Shown in pieces: positions 50,473 through 60,943 of a stretch of DNA of 64,000 nt (position 1 is the stretch's first letter; each line of letters starts with the position of its first letter). The notes under the pieces were generated by a model, which was not told where the DNA came from, made no database searches, and saw only the letters and a list, made by a program, of their open reading frames with translations. Made by a program: the position numbers and the translations under genes. The DNA comes from Trichinella spiralis (Eukaryota > Nematoda > Enoplea > Trichinellida > Trichinellidae), in assembly GCA_000181795.3 (NCBI GenBank), contig CM012955.1, forward strand, positions 2,094,933 to 2,158,932, written 5' to 3'.

Positions 50473-53400
50473 GTCAAGTGGATCGAACGTGTGTATGTCA
50501 TTGGAAAAGGGAGGATTTTTCCCTCGTTTGATCGCTTTTCTCAATAACTGTTTGCATTCTTTTATTACAAATATTATTATTATCTTTTTTTTCTACTTAT
50601 TGTTATTATGCAAACAATCTCATGAAATGGTGAAGCTTCGTTTTTTCTTTTTCTTCTAGTTCTTATTTTTTTTCTTTGGAAAAAAATATTCAGTTTTCTG
50701 CGTTCTGTTTGTTGCTTAGCAGCCCATTCTTCTTCTACTCTGCTATATTATTCAATGTCAGAGTGAAGTAAACTACTTCTTTGTTTTTCTATGTATGGTC
50801 TTTCTTTAAAAGTATGCTTTTTTTTCTAAAGGGGAAATTTTCATTATTAGACTAAACTGTTTAGCAGTTTTTAATTTAAAACATTTCCATTGCACAAGCA
50901 CATACATGTCCATGCAAGCAGGAGCGTATTTGTTTTGCTATTTGATGATCTAGCCAGGTTGTAAAATGATGAGCATGCAATAAATTTTAGTGCCAATTTT
51001 CGACCCAACTCTACACCCAAAAACGTGCATATAATATTATTCATTTGTGAAGTGAACAAACAAACCAAGAAGAAGAAGAAGAAGAAGACCCTTGGGCGTT
51101 TATTATTATTGCATATTTGATTTGCCAGCGATTTATGATGCAAAATTTGCATACTTTTTCAATTTCATTGTTAGTGGGACTTGGTGGTGGTTATCGAAAT
51201 CGAATTCGTTAGCACTGAATGTGGGAACGTTTGTCCGCTTGTTGTTGTTTGTTGTGCGCTCGAAAAGAAGTGTTATAATTTAAAATTTAATCATCATCGT
51301 CATTCTCCATCATAATTTTATGACTATATCTGGTGAAAAAGCAGACTGCAAAGGTAGCATATTTTCAAACATCACTAACAAACAAAGGCCCTATACTACC
51401 ATAAATAGCTCAGTTATCTTTGGCTCAGTTTATTGTCTTATTGCAAATGTTGTGCACTTTTACCTCTTTAACTGTTGTCTGTACTTTATAGCTGGTTTAG
51501 ATCATTGGTTCGAATGGCGTTGAAGAGAAAAAAGCACTATGCTGCCTTTTCGCAATTTTCATTTCACCTGACAATTCTTACCTTGCGAATATACATCTGT
51601 CTGTCTATCTATCTATCTATTTAACTATACATGACCTTCGATCAGTGGTTGAAATTGTTCACTTCACCACTGCCGTATTGTAATTTTTTACAACCAATAA
51701 TGCTAAGCTTGGGACTAACCTGATTGAAGAAAATATTGGGTAAGCAATTGGCTGAGCTGTGCTTTTTTCATTTCTTATATTCTTTTTATTAATTTGATAT
51801 AGTATTTCTTTTAACATTTACTTATACATTATTAAATGTTAGTTTTTTCAATGTTAGCTTTTATTTCATTGCACTATCAAATGTAATATAAGGGGATAAT
51901 TCTTGCATTATGTATTTTTTTATAAAGTTCACATAATTCATGTTATCATTTAAATATTTATATTAATACCATAATATTGTACTGTATTTATATTATATGT
52001 ATAAATGTAAACTTACAGTTGGTAAAATAAGTTTTTAGTGAAAAAAAGTACGATCCTAAGAATATAATGTGAATAAGAAAATTATTTAGCAAATTTTCTG
52101 ACAAATAGGAATGTTACCAAAATCACTTGAATATCCAAGAAACAACTGTAGGGATCTTCTATATAAGAAATTGCTTATGTAGTTATAAAAAAGATGGTAA
52201 AACTTTGAATTATAGTAGCAGTGGCAGGCCTATTTGATACTTTTCTGTGTGTGAAGAAAATAACATCACAGTTGTTTTGAAAAGTGTCAAAAATTATTTA
52301 GCGCAGCAATAACTTTTCAAAGAATTATATTTTATAATAATAAGTAAGTAGTAAATGCTGACAACACTGAACGTAGTAATACTTCACTGAAGGCTTTGCA
52401 TATTCATCAGCCTGGTGCAGCATCATTTCAGCGATGTATTGTTTCACAATAGAAACGATTATTTTAATTTTTAATATTATTTTTAACTTTTAGTTTGCTA
52501 CGTAAAGGATCACTTAATTTCGGCGATGTCAGAAATGATGCGCAGCAGAAGCTGGAAGCGCAGTCGCCTTTAGCGAGAAGCAATCAAGTTAAGGGCAATT
52601 ATTTATTACTTGCAGTCAATTATGAAGCAAAGCTAGTAAGTTCAGCTTGCGTTTAAATTTATTGCAACGTTATTAATGAGGCAAAGTGTCTAGAAAGAGT
52701 ACAAATCTATGCAAAAGCATTCAATTTTAAATTTAAACCAATAAAAACAACATGTGCAGCAGAAGCAGTAACAAATTTTTTGTGCTAATTTTTCCATCTA
52801 GAAATTTCTACTACTCAGCTGAAGATGCTTTCTTTTTTGTTAATTTTTGCTTTTTATTGAAATTAACATAATGTATTGCAGTTACTGTGTAGCATGTGGT
52901 GTATTACGACTATACATTTTTTAGCTATGTATGTATGTATATACGTGCGGGTATATGGTTTTTTTCGCAACGTTCGATTGCTTCTTTTATTCAGATAATG
53001 TTAAATTATCTACCAATTTAGTAGTATGATTTTTTTCTCTTCTGTTTCAAAAATTGAAGTTTTGAACGATTTCATATTTTGTGTTTGAAAATTTCCATTT
53101 ACTTTTTATCATTTGGTCAGTAATTTTTCTAACGTAGCATTTTCTGAATGCAGCTAGCTGTAACCAAAGATGAATTGAATCCATCGTTTAGCATATCGAC
53201 TCACACAAACATCGGACGGTCGTATTACATAAACATTAGATAGCAAAAATTCCAGCCTCAATGTCAACAGTTACTGAATACTCTTTTTTTGATTATAATC
53301 GTCAGTTTGATATTATTTTAAAATAATATCATAATCGATGATGAATTGAATTTTGACAATTTATTAGAATTATTATTTTTTTCATTCGATGTTGATAAGT

Positions 53401-54299
53401 TGCTTGTGAATACCGAAAATATAAGAAATCACTACTGTCTGTACAATTATGTGTATAATTTTCATTTTTTAATTTGTCTGTTCAGCTTGTTTCGTTGATG
53501 CTATTGTTCACCGCTGCACTTTTATTTTCTAACAATCATGCAGTAAGTGAATGGTGCAGTAAAACTACTGGTGACATTTTAGCATTTGAAATTATTGTTG
53601 TGAAATTTAATACTTGGCTAGTTTGCTAAAACCGCTTAAATTGGCTTGGTGATTTCTGGTTCATCCAGAAGTTGTTGCTTAATGCTCTTTTCCTTTTCTG
53701 CTTTAATTGTTAAAATAATTTTCACGCTGCTTTATTTTTATAATAATATATTATTGCGTTGGTTCATTAGTATAGTTTATCTGGTGAAGTAGAAACTCAG
53801 ATTGCGTTCAATTTATCAATTGTAGAGTGCTTCATTAATAAAGCTGACGTTGATTCAGTCATTTAGAAATTGTCTGCTTCACATTTTGGAAATAATATCC
53901 GTGAAATATTAATGATAATTTTTCCAAAAAATAATAAATGAAACTTTGGAAATCATTTTCTAATTTTGAATATTTCAGTGAACAGAAGTTTATTATTATC
54001 ATTAGTTTTTATTAGTTTTTTTTAAAGCATTCAAGAATCATATATGGGCATTGAAGAAAATATTACGATCAACATGTTTGCAATGTTTATAAGAATTATT
54101 TATTAGAATATGATATTTTCCAAAAATTAAATGTTCATTATATTGTAATTCGAGATATATTTGTTTTTTAATGTAAATTTTGCAAGACATAAATTGGAAT
54201 TGAAAATTCATTAAAATAAGAATGATGATGATGAGCTGGCAGTGAAGTAGTTCGAGTGGATTTTTGAAATATAGAATTGAAAATCATAGTTTTGCTTGA
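50473..54299. other. Intergenic after E75, no gene seen
   Basis: Presumed E75 3' UTR then AT-rich spacer. A GAA run lies near 51069-51090 and a TATC run near 51600. No exon with similarity or paired splice signals was found. Confidence 0.6.
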
Positions 54300-54975
54300 A
54301 GTTGCGTGTTCAGCGTTAGCCAACTTGACAAAGGTAAATGTTTCTCCGTTTTCTCGATCAAGCTGAAATGTAGTTTATGCGCGTTTATCAACCAAGCGCA
54401 GCTGCTCCATTGCAAAGTTTAATGCCGAAAATTGCCGGCCCTGCGTATGCATGCTATTCTTAGCTTCGGGTGGCAGGCACGCATCATCATAGTGCGTAGT
54501 GAAGAACGAAACGAACAACGAATGCCAGCTAACAAACAGCACGCTGGTGAACGCCTGCGTTTCCAGCAACCGATATACATGCCAACCTCATTGTTGGACT
54601 TCCTCTGCTTCTTCTTCTTTTTCTGCTTCTTCTTCTTCTTGCGTCGCTTAATGGTGCCTGTGATATGCTCATTTTTAAAATAGCCAGCTGCTTGCTAACT
54701 AGCTGAAGAAGAAGAAGAAGCGCAAGCGACGACTGGTGCGTTGTGTTACGTTCACGCCGGCTAGTTACAAGCGTGCGCATCAAGCTCTTTGTCACTCGTC
54801 AGTTTTCTGACTTCCATTCAGTTTCATCTCAACCAGGTGTGTGTAGTAAAAGCCGCATCACTTGCCAAAGATCTTGGCGTGAAAAGCGCCGGACGTAGAA
54901 GCGTTTTGCCTTTACGGACTTATTTTCACATTTTGCCGCTTGTATTGTCGATCAGTTTGTCAATTCAGGTAACCA
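54300..54975. promoter_or_regulatory. GC-richer island, possible UNC-87 promoter or leader
   Basis: Base composition rises sharply for about 650 bp. The right part (54720-54968) ends at a plausible donor (CAATTCAG followed by GTAACC), and another donor-like GTGTGTG follows CAACCAG near 54836. The frame across it has no ATG. It may be a distal leader exon of UNC-87, 2.2 kb downstream, whose coding exon begins behind an acceptor. Weak inference. Confidence 0.25.
54625..54731. repeat. Inverted TTC/GAA repeat
   Basis: A 16-bp arm (GCTTCTTCTTCTTCTT, 54625-54640) faces its complement at 54705-54720 across 64 nt. The octamer CGTCGCTT is also present next to both arms in opposite orientation, but on the other side of the triplet run. 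Such an arrangement can extrude a hairpin or form a triplex. Confidence 0.8.
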
Positions 54976-57139
54976 ATTCCCATGCTTGTGCCGGTTTTCT
55001 CTTTCACCCTACCCCTAATCGCCTAGGAGTTACCAATTTGGCCTTTTCCCCCCATTAATTCAGTTAAACAATGAAAAACAAGCTTCACGTTCACAAGCAT
55101 CCAGTTCTCCCCCCCCCCCCCCAATCAATCGTACTAATAAACTTGTCCGCATTTGCTTTCAAACAACTAGCCCACGGCGGTTGATACCACTGTTCTCGGC
55201 TTGCTATTCAAACTGCCTTCAATTGTAAATAGAGATTATTTCAAATCATCACTACATACACTGTCGCTTTTCATCAATTTTGCATATGCAAAATTTTCCA
55301 CTCAACACTGAATGATGCATTTGTACGTATTGTATATATCTATATATATATATATATTTATTTATTTATCATGTCGAGTAGTTTATTTTGTACTTTTCAG
55401 ATTAATTAATTGATTAATTGCATATTAGTCGATTTTTGAAATTAGTGAATTGAAATTAATTGAATTTTACAATTATCAAGCTGTGCATTCAGTGAAACTT
55501 TATTATTGTTTATTCGGAGATTGCGAATGTAATTGCTTTCCAGTTTATTTCATCTCATGTTATCTTTTTTTAAACTCTTGCATACTAGGCAAGCAAAAAC
55601 GCGGCATTGTACATGCAAGTACCGCTTGCGCAAGCAAGTTGCAGTCTCAAAATTGCAGAGTAGTAAAAGGGTTCTGAGCCAGCTGTGGTGTGCTGGCATT
55701 GTCAAAAAATATCTGTGCATCTGGTAGGTTAAATTATCAACACAAACTGCCCCTGTAATTGTACAGGGTATTTTTTTTCATTGTCCAGCAATCACTTCGA
55801 TTTGATTACTTTCTTTTATCTATTAGCAATTGCATATTTTGCTTGTTGAACAAAATAGTAGATACATGTTCAGTGCGGTTTATTGTCATAAAAATAATGA
55901 AACGTTAGTTTACATTTTTATAATAGAAATTGATAATTTATTAAACCTCTACTGAAAGGCTAGGACTAAAACCTTCACGTATATTAAAATGCTCATTGCT
56001 GCAATTTTCTTAATCCTACATTTTAATAAATAAGACATATTTATTAATTTGCATCATTGCAGACGATATATTAGCGAGTATGTTCTGAAGCAATTTGTTA
56101 ACCAATTTAGATCAGTAAGTGAAATGTAACAACAAACAATGTGAAATGGAAGAAATTTGCAGATTTCAAGGAATTTTATACTTTCGAAATATTTTCCAAA
56201 ATTAATACCACCAGACACTCGCAAATGATGAAAGTACAACCGATCAGATTTTAATCACTTTTATGCTTAAACCGGTCTTTGGTGTAAACAGAGTTGATGA
56301 TAATAATAATAATAGCATTTGTTTCTAGGTAACAGCAAAACGTGTCGAATAATCTGTGTTTGCACAATGCAAAAAAATAATGCTTCAAACATTATTTGCA
56401 TAATTGTATCATCCGCAAAGTAGTTATTTTCTGCCTCTTAATATTATTGCATTAGTTGTGCATATTATGATTGATTATCTGAGGTGATCAGTTACAAATT
56501 TGTACGATGCAAAATCAATTATGAAGCTATTTTGCCGCTTTGCGGCTTTCACAGTTGACACTTGGGCAAAGCACTGCACATGTTTTGCATGTGTTAGTTT
56601 TTTTCTTTAAATAATTTGCTGGAAAATAAACCAATTTGTGAATCGAGTTCCACGTGCAGCTAGTAATTGAAATATCGTAGAAATTACTGGGAACAAATTA
56701 TTGCTAACTACTGCATGTTGGCAAATGATATTTGTTTCAAAAAATATCATTCTACAGGATTGCCGTGGGACCTTTTGTATTCTTTTTGATTTTTTGGATT
56801 GCACAGTAGTTAGTTTAGCTGAAAGTTTACTTTCTCAAGGCATTTTCAAAAAATCCCATGAAAAATGCTTCTTTTTATTGTTTATTTACGCAACATGAGC
56901 GTATTGTATTGTGTGCTTAGATGATTAATTTGTCTAAGTGAACTGTGATGCTATTTCGAATGGAATTTGTTTCAAACTGAAGTACAACTACTTTTCTTGA
57001 GGTCTCACTTCTTATACATTTTATAGAAAAATTTTGTTTTTCAAGTAGCACAAAGTAAATTCTATTATGTAAACCGGCTATTAAATTGTCATTGGATAAT
57101 TGATTGACTGCATGAGCTGAAAAACGACAAATAACAGCT
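54976..57139. other. Upstream region of UNC-87, no gene seen
   Basis: AT-rich sequence with a C run near 55110 and a TA run near 55340. Repeated TGCA-containing and TTAATTAATT stretches occur but no coherent exon. Muscle-promoter elements would be expected here if the leader lies further upstream; none can be named from sequence alone. Confidence 0.55.
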
Positions 57140-57149
57140 ATTCTTTTAG
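57140..57149 (+). promoter_or_regulatory. Splice acceptor before the UNC-87 start
   Basis: TATTCTTTTAG ends at 57149 and the ATG follows 14 nt later. The frame is open back through the acceptor, so either a spliced leader or an upstream exon is joined here. Confidence 0.5.
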
Positions 57150-57163
57150 ACAAATCAAACAAC

Positions 57164-58558
57164 ATGAGGTTACCTTGGAATCAAGCTCAGCAGCAGCAAC
57201 AGCAACAGCCGGCGCCGCAACAGCAGCCGATGCCGCAGCAACAGTATCAACAGCCTCCACTGCAGCAGCAGCAGCAGCAACAGCAGCCTGTGCCTAAACA
57301 CCCGTCCTTTGATGCTGGATCAAGAGCCCCAGCACCCCAACAGCAACAGCCACAGCAGCAACAACAACAACAACCTGCAAGAACAGGACCACAACAGCCA
57401 TACCAAAATCAGCCTGCGCAGCGGGCTCCAATGCCACAACAACAAATGCCCACACAGCAACAGCAGCAACAAGAGCAGATGCCATATGCTGAAAGCAATG
57501 CTACACCCGTTGATAAAGTTGACAGTCAACAACGACCGAAACGAATTGGTCGCTGGACAATTGAACAACTACGCCAAACCGATGGCATTGTACCATTGCA
57601 GTATGGCACTAACAAGTTTGCAAGTCAACGGGGTATGACAGGATTCGGTACCCCTAGAAATACGAACACAAAAGTCGAATCTGACAACTTGCAACAACTT
57701 CCCGAAGAAATAGTGCGTATGTCTGACGGTGAAATTCGTGCTCAGTCTGGAACAAATCGTTTTGCCAGCCAACGTGGTATGACGGGCTTTGGCACAGGTC
57801 GAGATGTTGTTCGAGAAGCTTTGGTTCCACCTCCAAATGACATTACCGAAATTGATGAAGCTAAAGAACGTATGACTGAAGGTATTGTGCGTTTACAGTC
57901 CGGTACTAATCGATTTGCCAGCCAACGTGGCATGACTGGCTTCGGCACAGCGCGTCGTGAAGTGACGAAAATAAACGACAGCAAACATCCTGATCAAGAT
58001 TCAGAACATCCAGATCAGAGCAGTATTCCACTGCAAAGTGGTACCAATAAGTTTGCGTCCCAAAAAGGGATGACAGGATTTGGTACAGCTCGCCGCGAAC
58101 TGACTCACATGGTTGACACGAAACATCCCGAATATGTAACTGATCATCCTGACCAATCAGTTGTTCCACTGCAAATGGGAAGCAATAAATTTGCCAGTCA
58201 GCAAGGCATGACCGGTTTTGGTGCTTTTCGATTGGAAGTGCAAAATCCGCTGATTAGTCGTCAGCAGCCGAAAAGCCAAGGCATCATTCCCTCACAGATG
58301 GGAAGCAATCAGTTTGCCAGCCAACAAGGCATGACAGGTTTCGGATGCCCTAGAGATGTCAATTATGCAGCGGAAGGTCTCGAGTTGCCGTACGATGCAG
58401 TGAAGCAGAGTGAAACGATCATACCTAGTCAAGCAGGTTGGAACCGTGGTGCCAGTCAACGTGGTATGACTGGCTTTGGAGCGGTACGTGATGTGAAAGG
58501 CAAACACCTGAAACGACTTTGGGAAGAGGAATATCCCGAAGAAGAACACTTCATGTGA
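57164..58558 (+). CDS. unc-87: UNC-87-like actin-bundling protein, seven CLIK repeats, 464 aa
   Basis: Thin-filament protein that binds and bundles F-actin in nematode muscle and antagonises filament severing. A single exon encodes a Gln/Pro-rich N-terminal third (about 8-115) and seven calponin-like repeats of type GTNKFASQRGMTGFGTPR, starting near residues 148, 196, 247, 293, 339, 380 and 425. Seven repeats is the number known for C. elegans UNC-87. Repeats 5 and 6 use GSNKFASQQ or GSNQFASQQ, and repeat 7 has GWNRGASQR. The segment before repeat 1 (WTIEQLRQTDGIVPLQYG) and the tail after repeat 7 (RDVKGKHLKRLW then acidic residues) reappear in the small gene at 60436. The polyQ region comes from CAG/CAA runs and is probably variable. 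Additional upstream coding exons are possible because the frame is open to the acceptor at 57149. Confidence 0.95.
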   Translation: MRLPWNQAQQQQQQQPAPQQQPMPQQQYQQPPLQQQQQQQQPVPKHPSFDAGSRAPAPQQQQPQQQQQQQPARTGPQQPYQNQPAQRAPMPQQQMPTQQQQQQEQMPYAESNATPVDKVDSQQRPKRIGRWTIEQLRQTDGIVPLQYGTNKFASQRGMTGFGTPRNTNTKVESDNLQQLPEEIVRMSDGEIRAQSGTNRFASQRGMTGFGTGRDVVREALVPPPNDITEIDEAKERMTEGIVRLQSGTNRFASQRGMTGFGTARREVTKINDSKHPDQDSEHPDQSSIPLQSGTNKFASQKGMTGFGTARRELTHMVDTKHPEYVTDHPDQSVVPLQMGSNKFASQQGMTGFGAFRLEVQNPLISRQQPKSQGIIPSQMGSNQFASQQGMTGFGCPRDVNYAAEGLELPYDAVKQSETIIPSQAGWNRGASQRGMTGFGAVRDVKGKHLKRLWEEEYPEEEHFM

Positions 58559-59425
58559 ATTTCATACATACTACGCTTTGCTCATTCAGATTTTGCTGTG
58601 TAGTTTTTTTGCACAAAGCCGTGGCAGTTTTCTTGTCAATCTTTCCATTTTCCTGGTTTTTTTTTAAAAAACTTTCTTTTATTTCTTCATAAAAATTAGG
58701 TATTTTGTGTGCTTCAGCGAACTTTTTAGTATTGCATGCTTAGAACCGGCTAGATGTGCTAAACTTGTTAGCATAATTTGCATAATGATCGAATCAGTAC
58801 AACTGTTTTTCAATTCACGTTTGCAACAAAATACTTTCTTCATTGACGTAGAACTGACCGGTCGACTGCCTACTATGCTGATACGTCGACACTGCCGTTG
58901 TTTGTTTTATAAATAATCTATTTTGCTCCTTCTGCTGTTCAAAGAGCAGTGCTAATTGATATAGTTTACAAGTTGAATTGCATTTGCTTTTTTTTTCTCT
59001 TTGACCGTCCTCTTTGTCGACCGAATTTACTGTGACAAATCTAGTCGTGTATGTTATTCATTATAAGGAAATATGCCACTACTGTTTCATCCGCTATCGT
59101 TATTGATGATATTAGCACCGATATTGCCTGCTTTCAGAGAAATTTTTTAAACAAAGGCAGTCAAATCAAACAGTTGTGACCATTTCTTCTTCTTATTATT
59201 ACTATTTTTTTTACTTTAATCGAATATTTTTCTTTATTTTTTGCTGCTTTTGTTGAGCAGCAAAACTATGTTCAAATTGTATCGCTTAGTGCGGTCGGTC
59301 GTTGCCCGTTGTTCGACAAATTCACAAACTGAACTTTGAAAATAGATGTGCATTATTATTATTATTATTTCATGCCTTTCACGAATGAAAATTAGAATAT
59401 CTTGCTTGATTAAAATGTCCACTTG

Positions 59426-59473
<48 letters not shown>

Positions 59474-60199
59474 TTCATATGCATAAATGTACACGTATAC
59501 ATGTGTGTATGTATGTATGTATGTATATGAATTATCAAAATTTCAAAAACATATGTTTAAAAAATAGCTATTTGAAAATAGCCATTACATAAACAATGTT
59601 ACACTTTCTCACGTTCGTGATATTTTATTGTGACTTGTTCATACGTAAATGATAAATAAGAATAGAAACAACCACGTAATTCATGTTTGCTTAGATTATT
59701 TTCCATTCATAAAAGAATAATAGTAATTATCTAGCACTTATTATTATTATTATTATTATAAAATTCAATAACCAGCAGCTAGCTAACTAACTGACTATAT
59801 CTATTATTTTATACATATGTATTTTTTAATGTAACTATGTTGTTGATTATCTATGCAAATAGCTGCTAATGGAAATAATGACTGGAAGCCAATAACAGTT
59901 TATTTACTGTATAATAAGCAAACAAAAATTATCATGTAACACTTCTTCTTTACTTCATCTGGGTGATGAGAAATTATTGTAGAAAGTTTTATTTTTTTAA
60001 CAGATTCAAATTTTAAATTGTTTGCAGTTAAATTTAGTAGCATGTTTTAAGAATTTTGATTTAAGACAACTATTTTTTTGATCAGTGCCGAATTCTTGCT
60101 TTAAAGTAATAAATAAGATATACTACTGAGATATTTTTAGCCTTTGCAAAATAGCAGCAAAAGCGTATTTTCTTTTTGTTTTGTTTTATTTTTTTTCAG
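58559..60199. other. Spacer between UNC-87 and the one-repeat gene
   Basis: Presumed UNC-87 3' UTR followed by AT-rich spacer with a 39-bp TA tract (59429-59467), a GTAT run just after it and a TTA run near 59738. No exon was recognised before the leader exon at 60200. Confidence 0.6.
59429..59467 (+). repeat. (AT)n tract, 39 bp
   Basis: Perfect AT dinucleotide run. A second one lies at 61334-61360 after the one-repeat gene. Confidence 0.95.
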
Positions 60200-60228
60200 T
60201 TATGCAATTAATTATTCATTGAAAACAC
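60200..60228 (+). other. Candidate 29-nt leader exon of the one-repeat gene
   Basis: A strong acceptor (TTTTTTTTCAG) and a strong donor (GTAAGTG) enclose 29 nt. It contains ATG followed by five codons and a stop, so it would be untranslated or carry a tiny upstream frame. Downstream acceptors at about 60378 or 60403 could join it to the coding exon. Inference from splice signals. Confidence 0.35.
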
Positions 60229-60435
60229 GTAAGTGTTTCGTCAAAGCAAATTCACTGATTCAACAGCAGTAGTTAGTAGCAGTCGGAAACAGCCCTCGGA
60301 CTCTTTAAAGCGGTAAAGCGTTTTTTGTTGCTCAAAACTAGCTTGTATTTTGTTAAAGGTGCTTTTAATTGAGCAATTTTATTCAAGATGCGTAATTTGA
60401 CGTAGATCTGCTTGGTCACTGGCCAAAAATCTATA

Positions 60436-60943
60436 ATGCAAACTCCAAATTCTGAAAAGATCACATCTCCGGTAAGGAATGATATTTGTTACGCTTCGCA
60501 AGTCGGAATCTTCGCAAAAAGCTCACAAATTTCAGCAACCCAAACTGAACAGATCAAAACTGCTTAACACGGAATCACCGGATAATGTTAACAAGCCGGC
60601 ATCGACTATTAAAACTCTTCCACTTGGAACAGGTACAACAAACGTTATGCTGTTAGTTGACGCGCGTCAGTTTTCACACGGCATCCAATAACAATGTGTG
60701 GTTTCAGGAAGTGCTGAATTGCAAAACGCTGAAAAGCCTGCTCCTAAAGTGTCTGATAAAGTTCCACCAAAGCGATGGACTTTTCAACAACTTAAAGCTA
60801 CAGATGGATTAATTCCATTGCAGTATGGAACAAATAAATTCGACAGTCAAAAGGGAATGGGAGGATTTGGTTCTCCACGTGATGTTCGTGGGAAGCATAT
60901 TCATCGACTGTGGCATGAATCCGATGAATCAGATTCAATTTGA
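60436..60943 (+). CDS. One-repeat calponin-like (CLIK) protein, 122 aa
   Basis: Predicted small actin-associated protein related to UNC-87; function not established. Exons: 60436-60471, 60536-60632, 60708-60943, with 64- and 75-nt introns and consistent phase. The N-terminal half (1-63) is Lys/Pro-rich and unrecognised. Residues 66-84 (KRWTFQQLKATDGLIPLQY) match the lead-in to UNC-87 repeat 1. The single repeat (85-102) reads GTNKFDSQKGMGGFGSPR, with Asp for Ala and Gly for the usual Thr. The tail DVRGKHIHRLW plus acidic residues matches the UNC-87 C terminus. The gene therefore looks like UNC-87 with the inner repeats removed. It probably arose by tandem duplication. One repeat alone would be expected to bind actin weakly; this is inference. 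Confidence 0.85.

Noticed and set aside
54789-55058. 89-codon frame with a hydrophobic segment
   Set aside because: It has no ATG, and a donor-like site falls inside it, so a non-coding leader is more likely than a protein.
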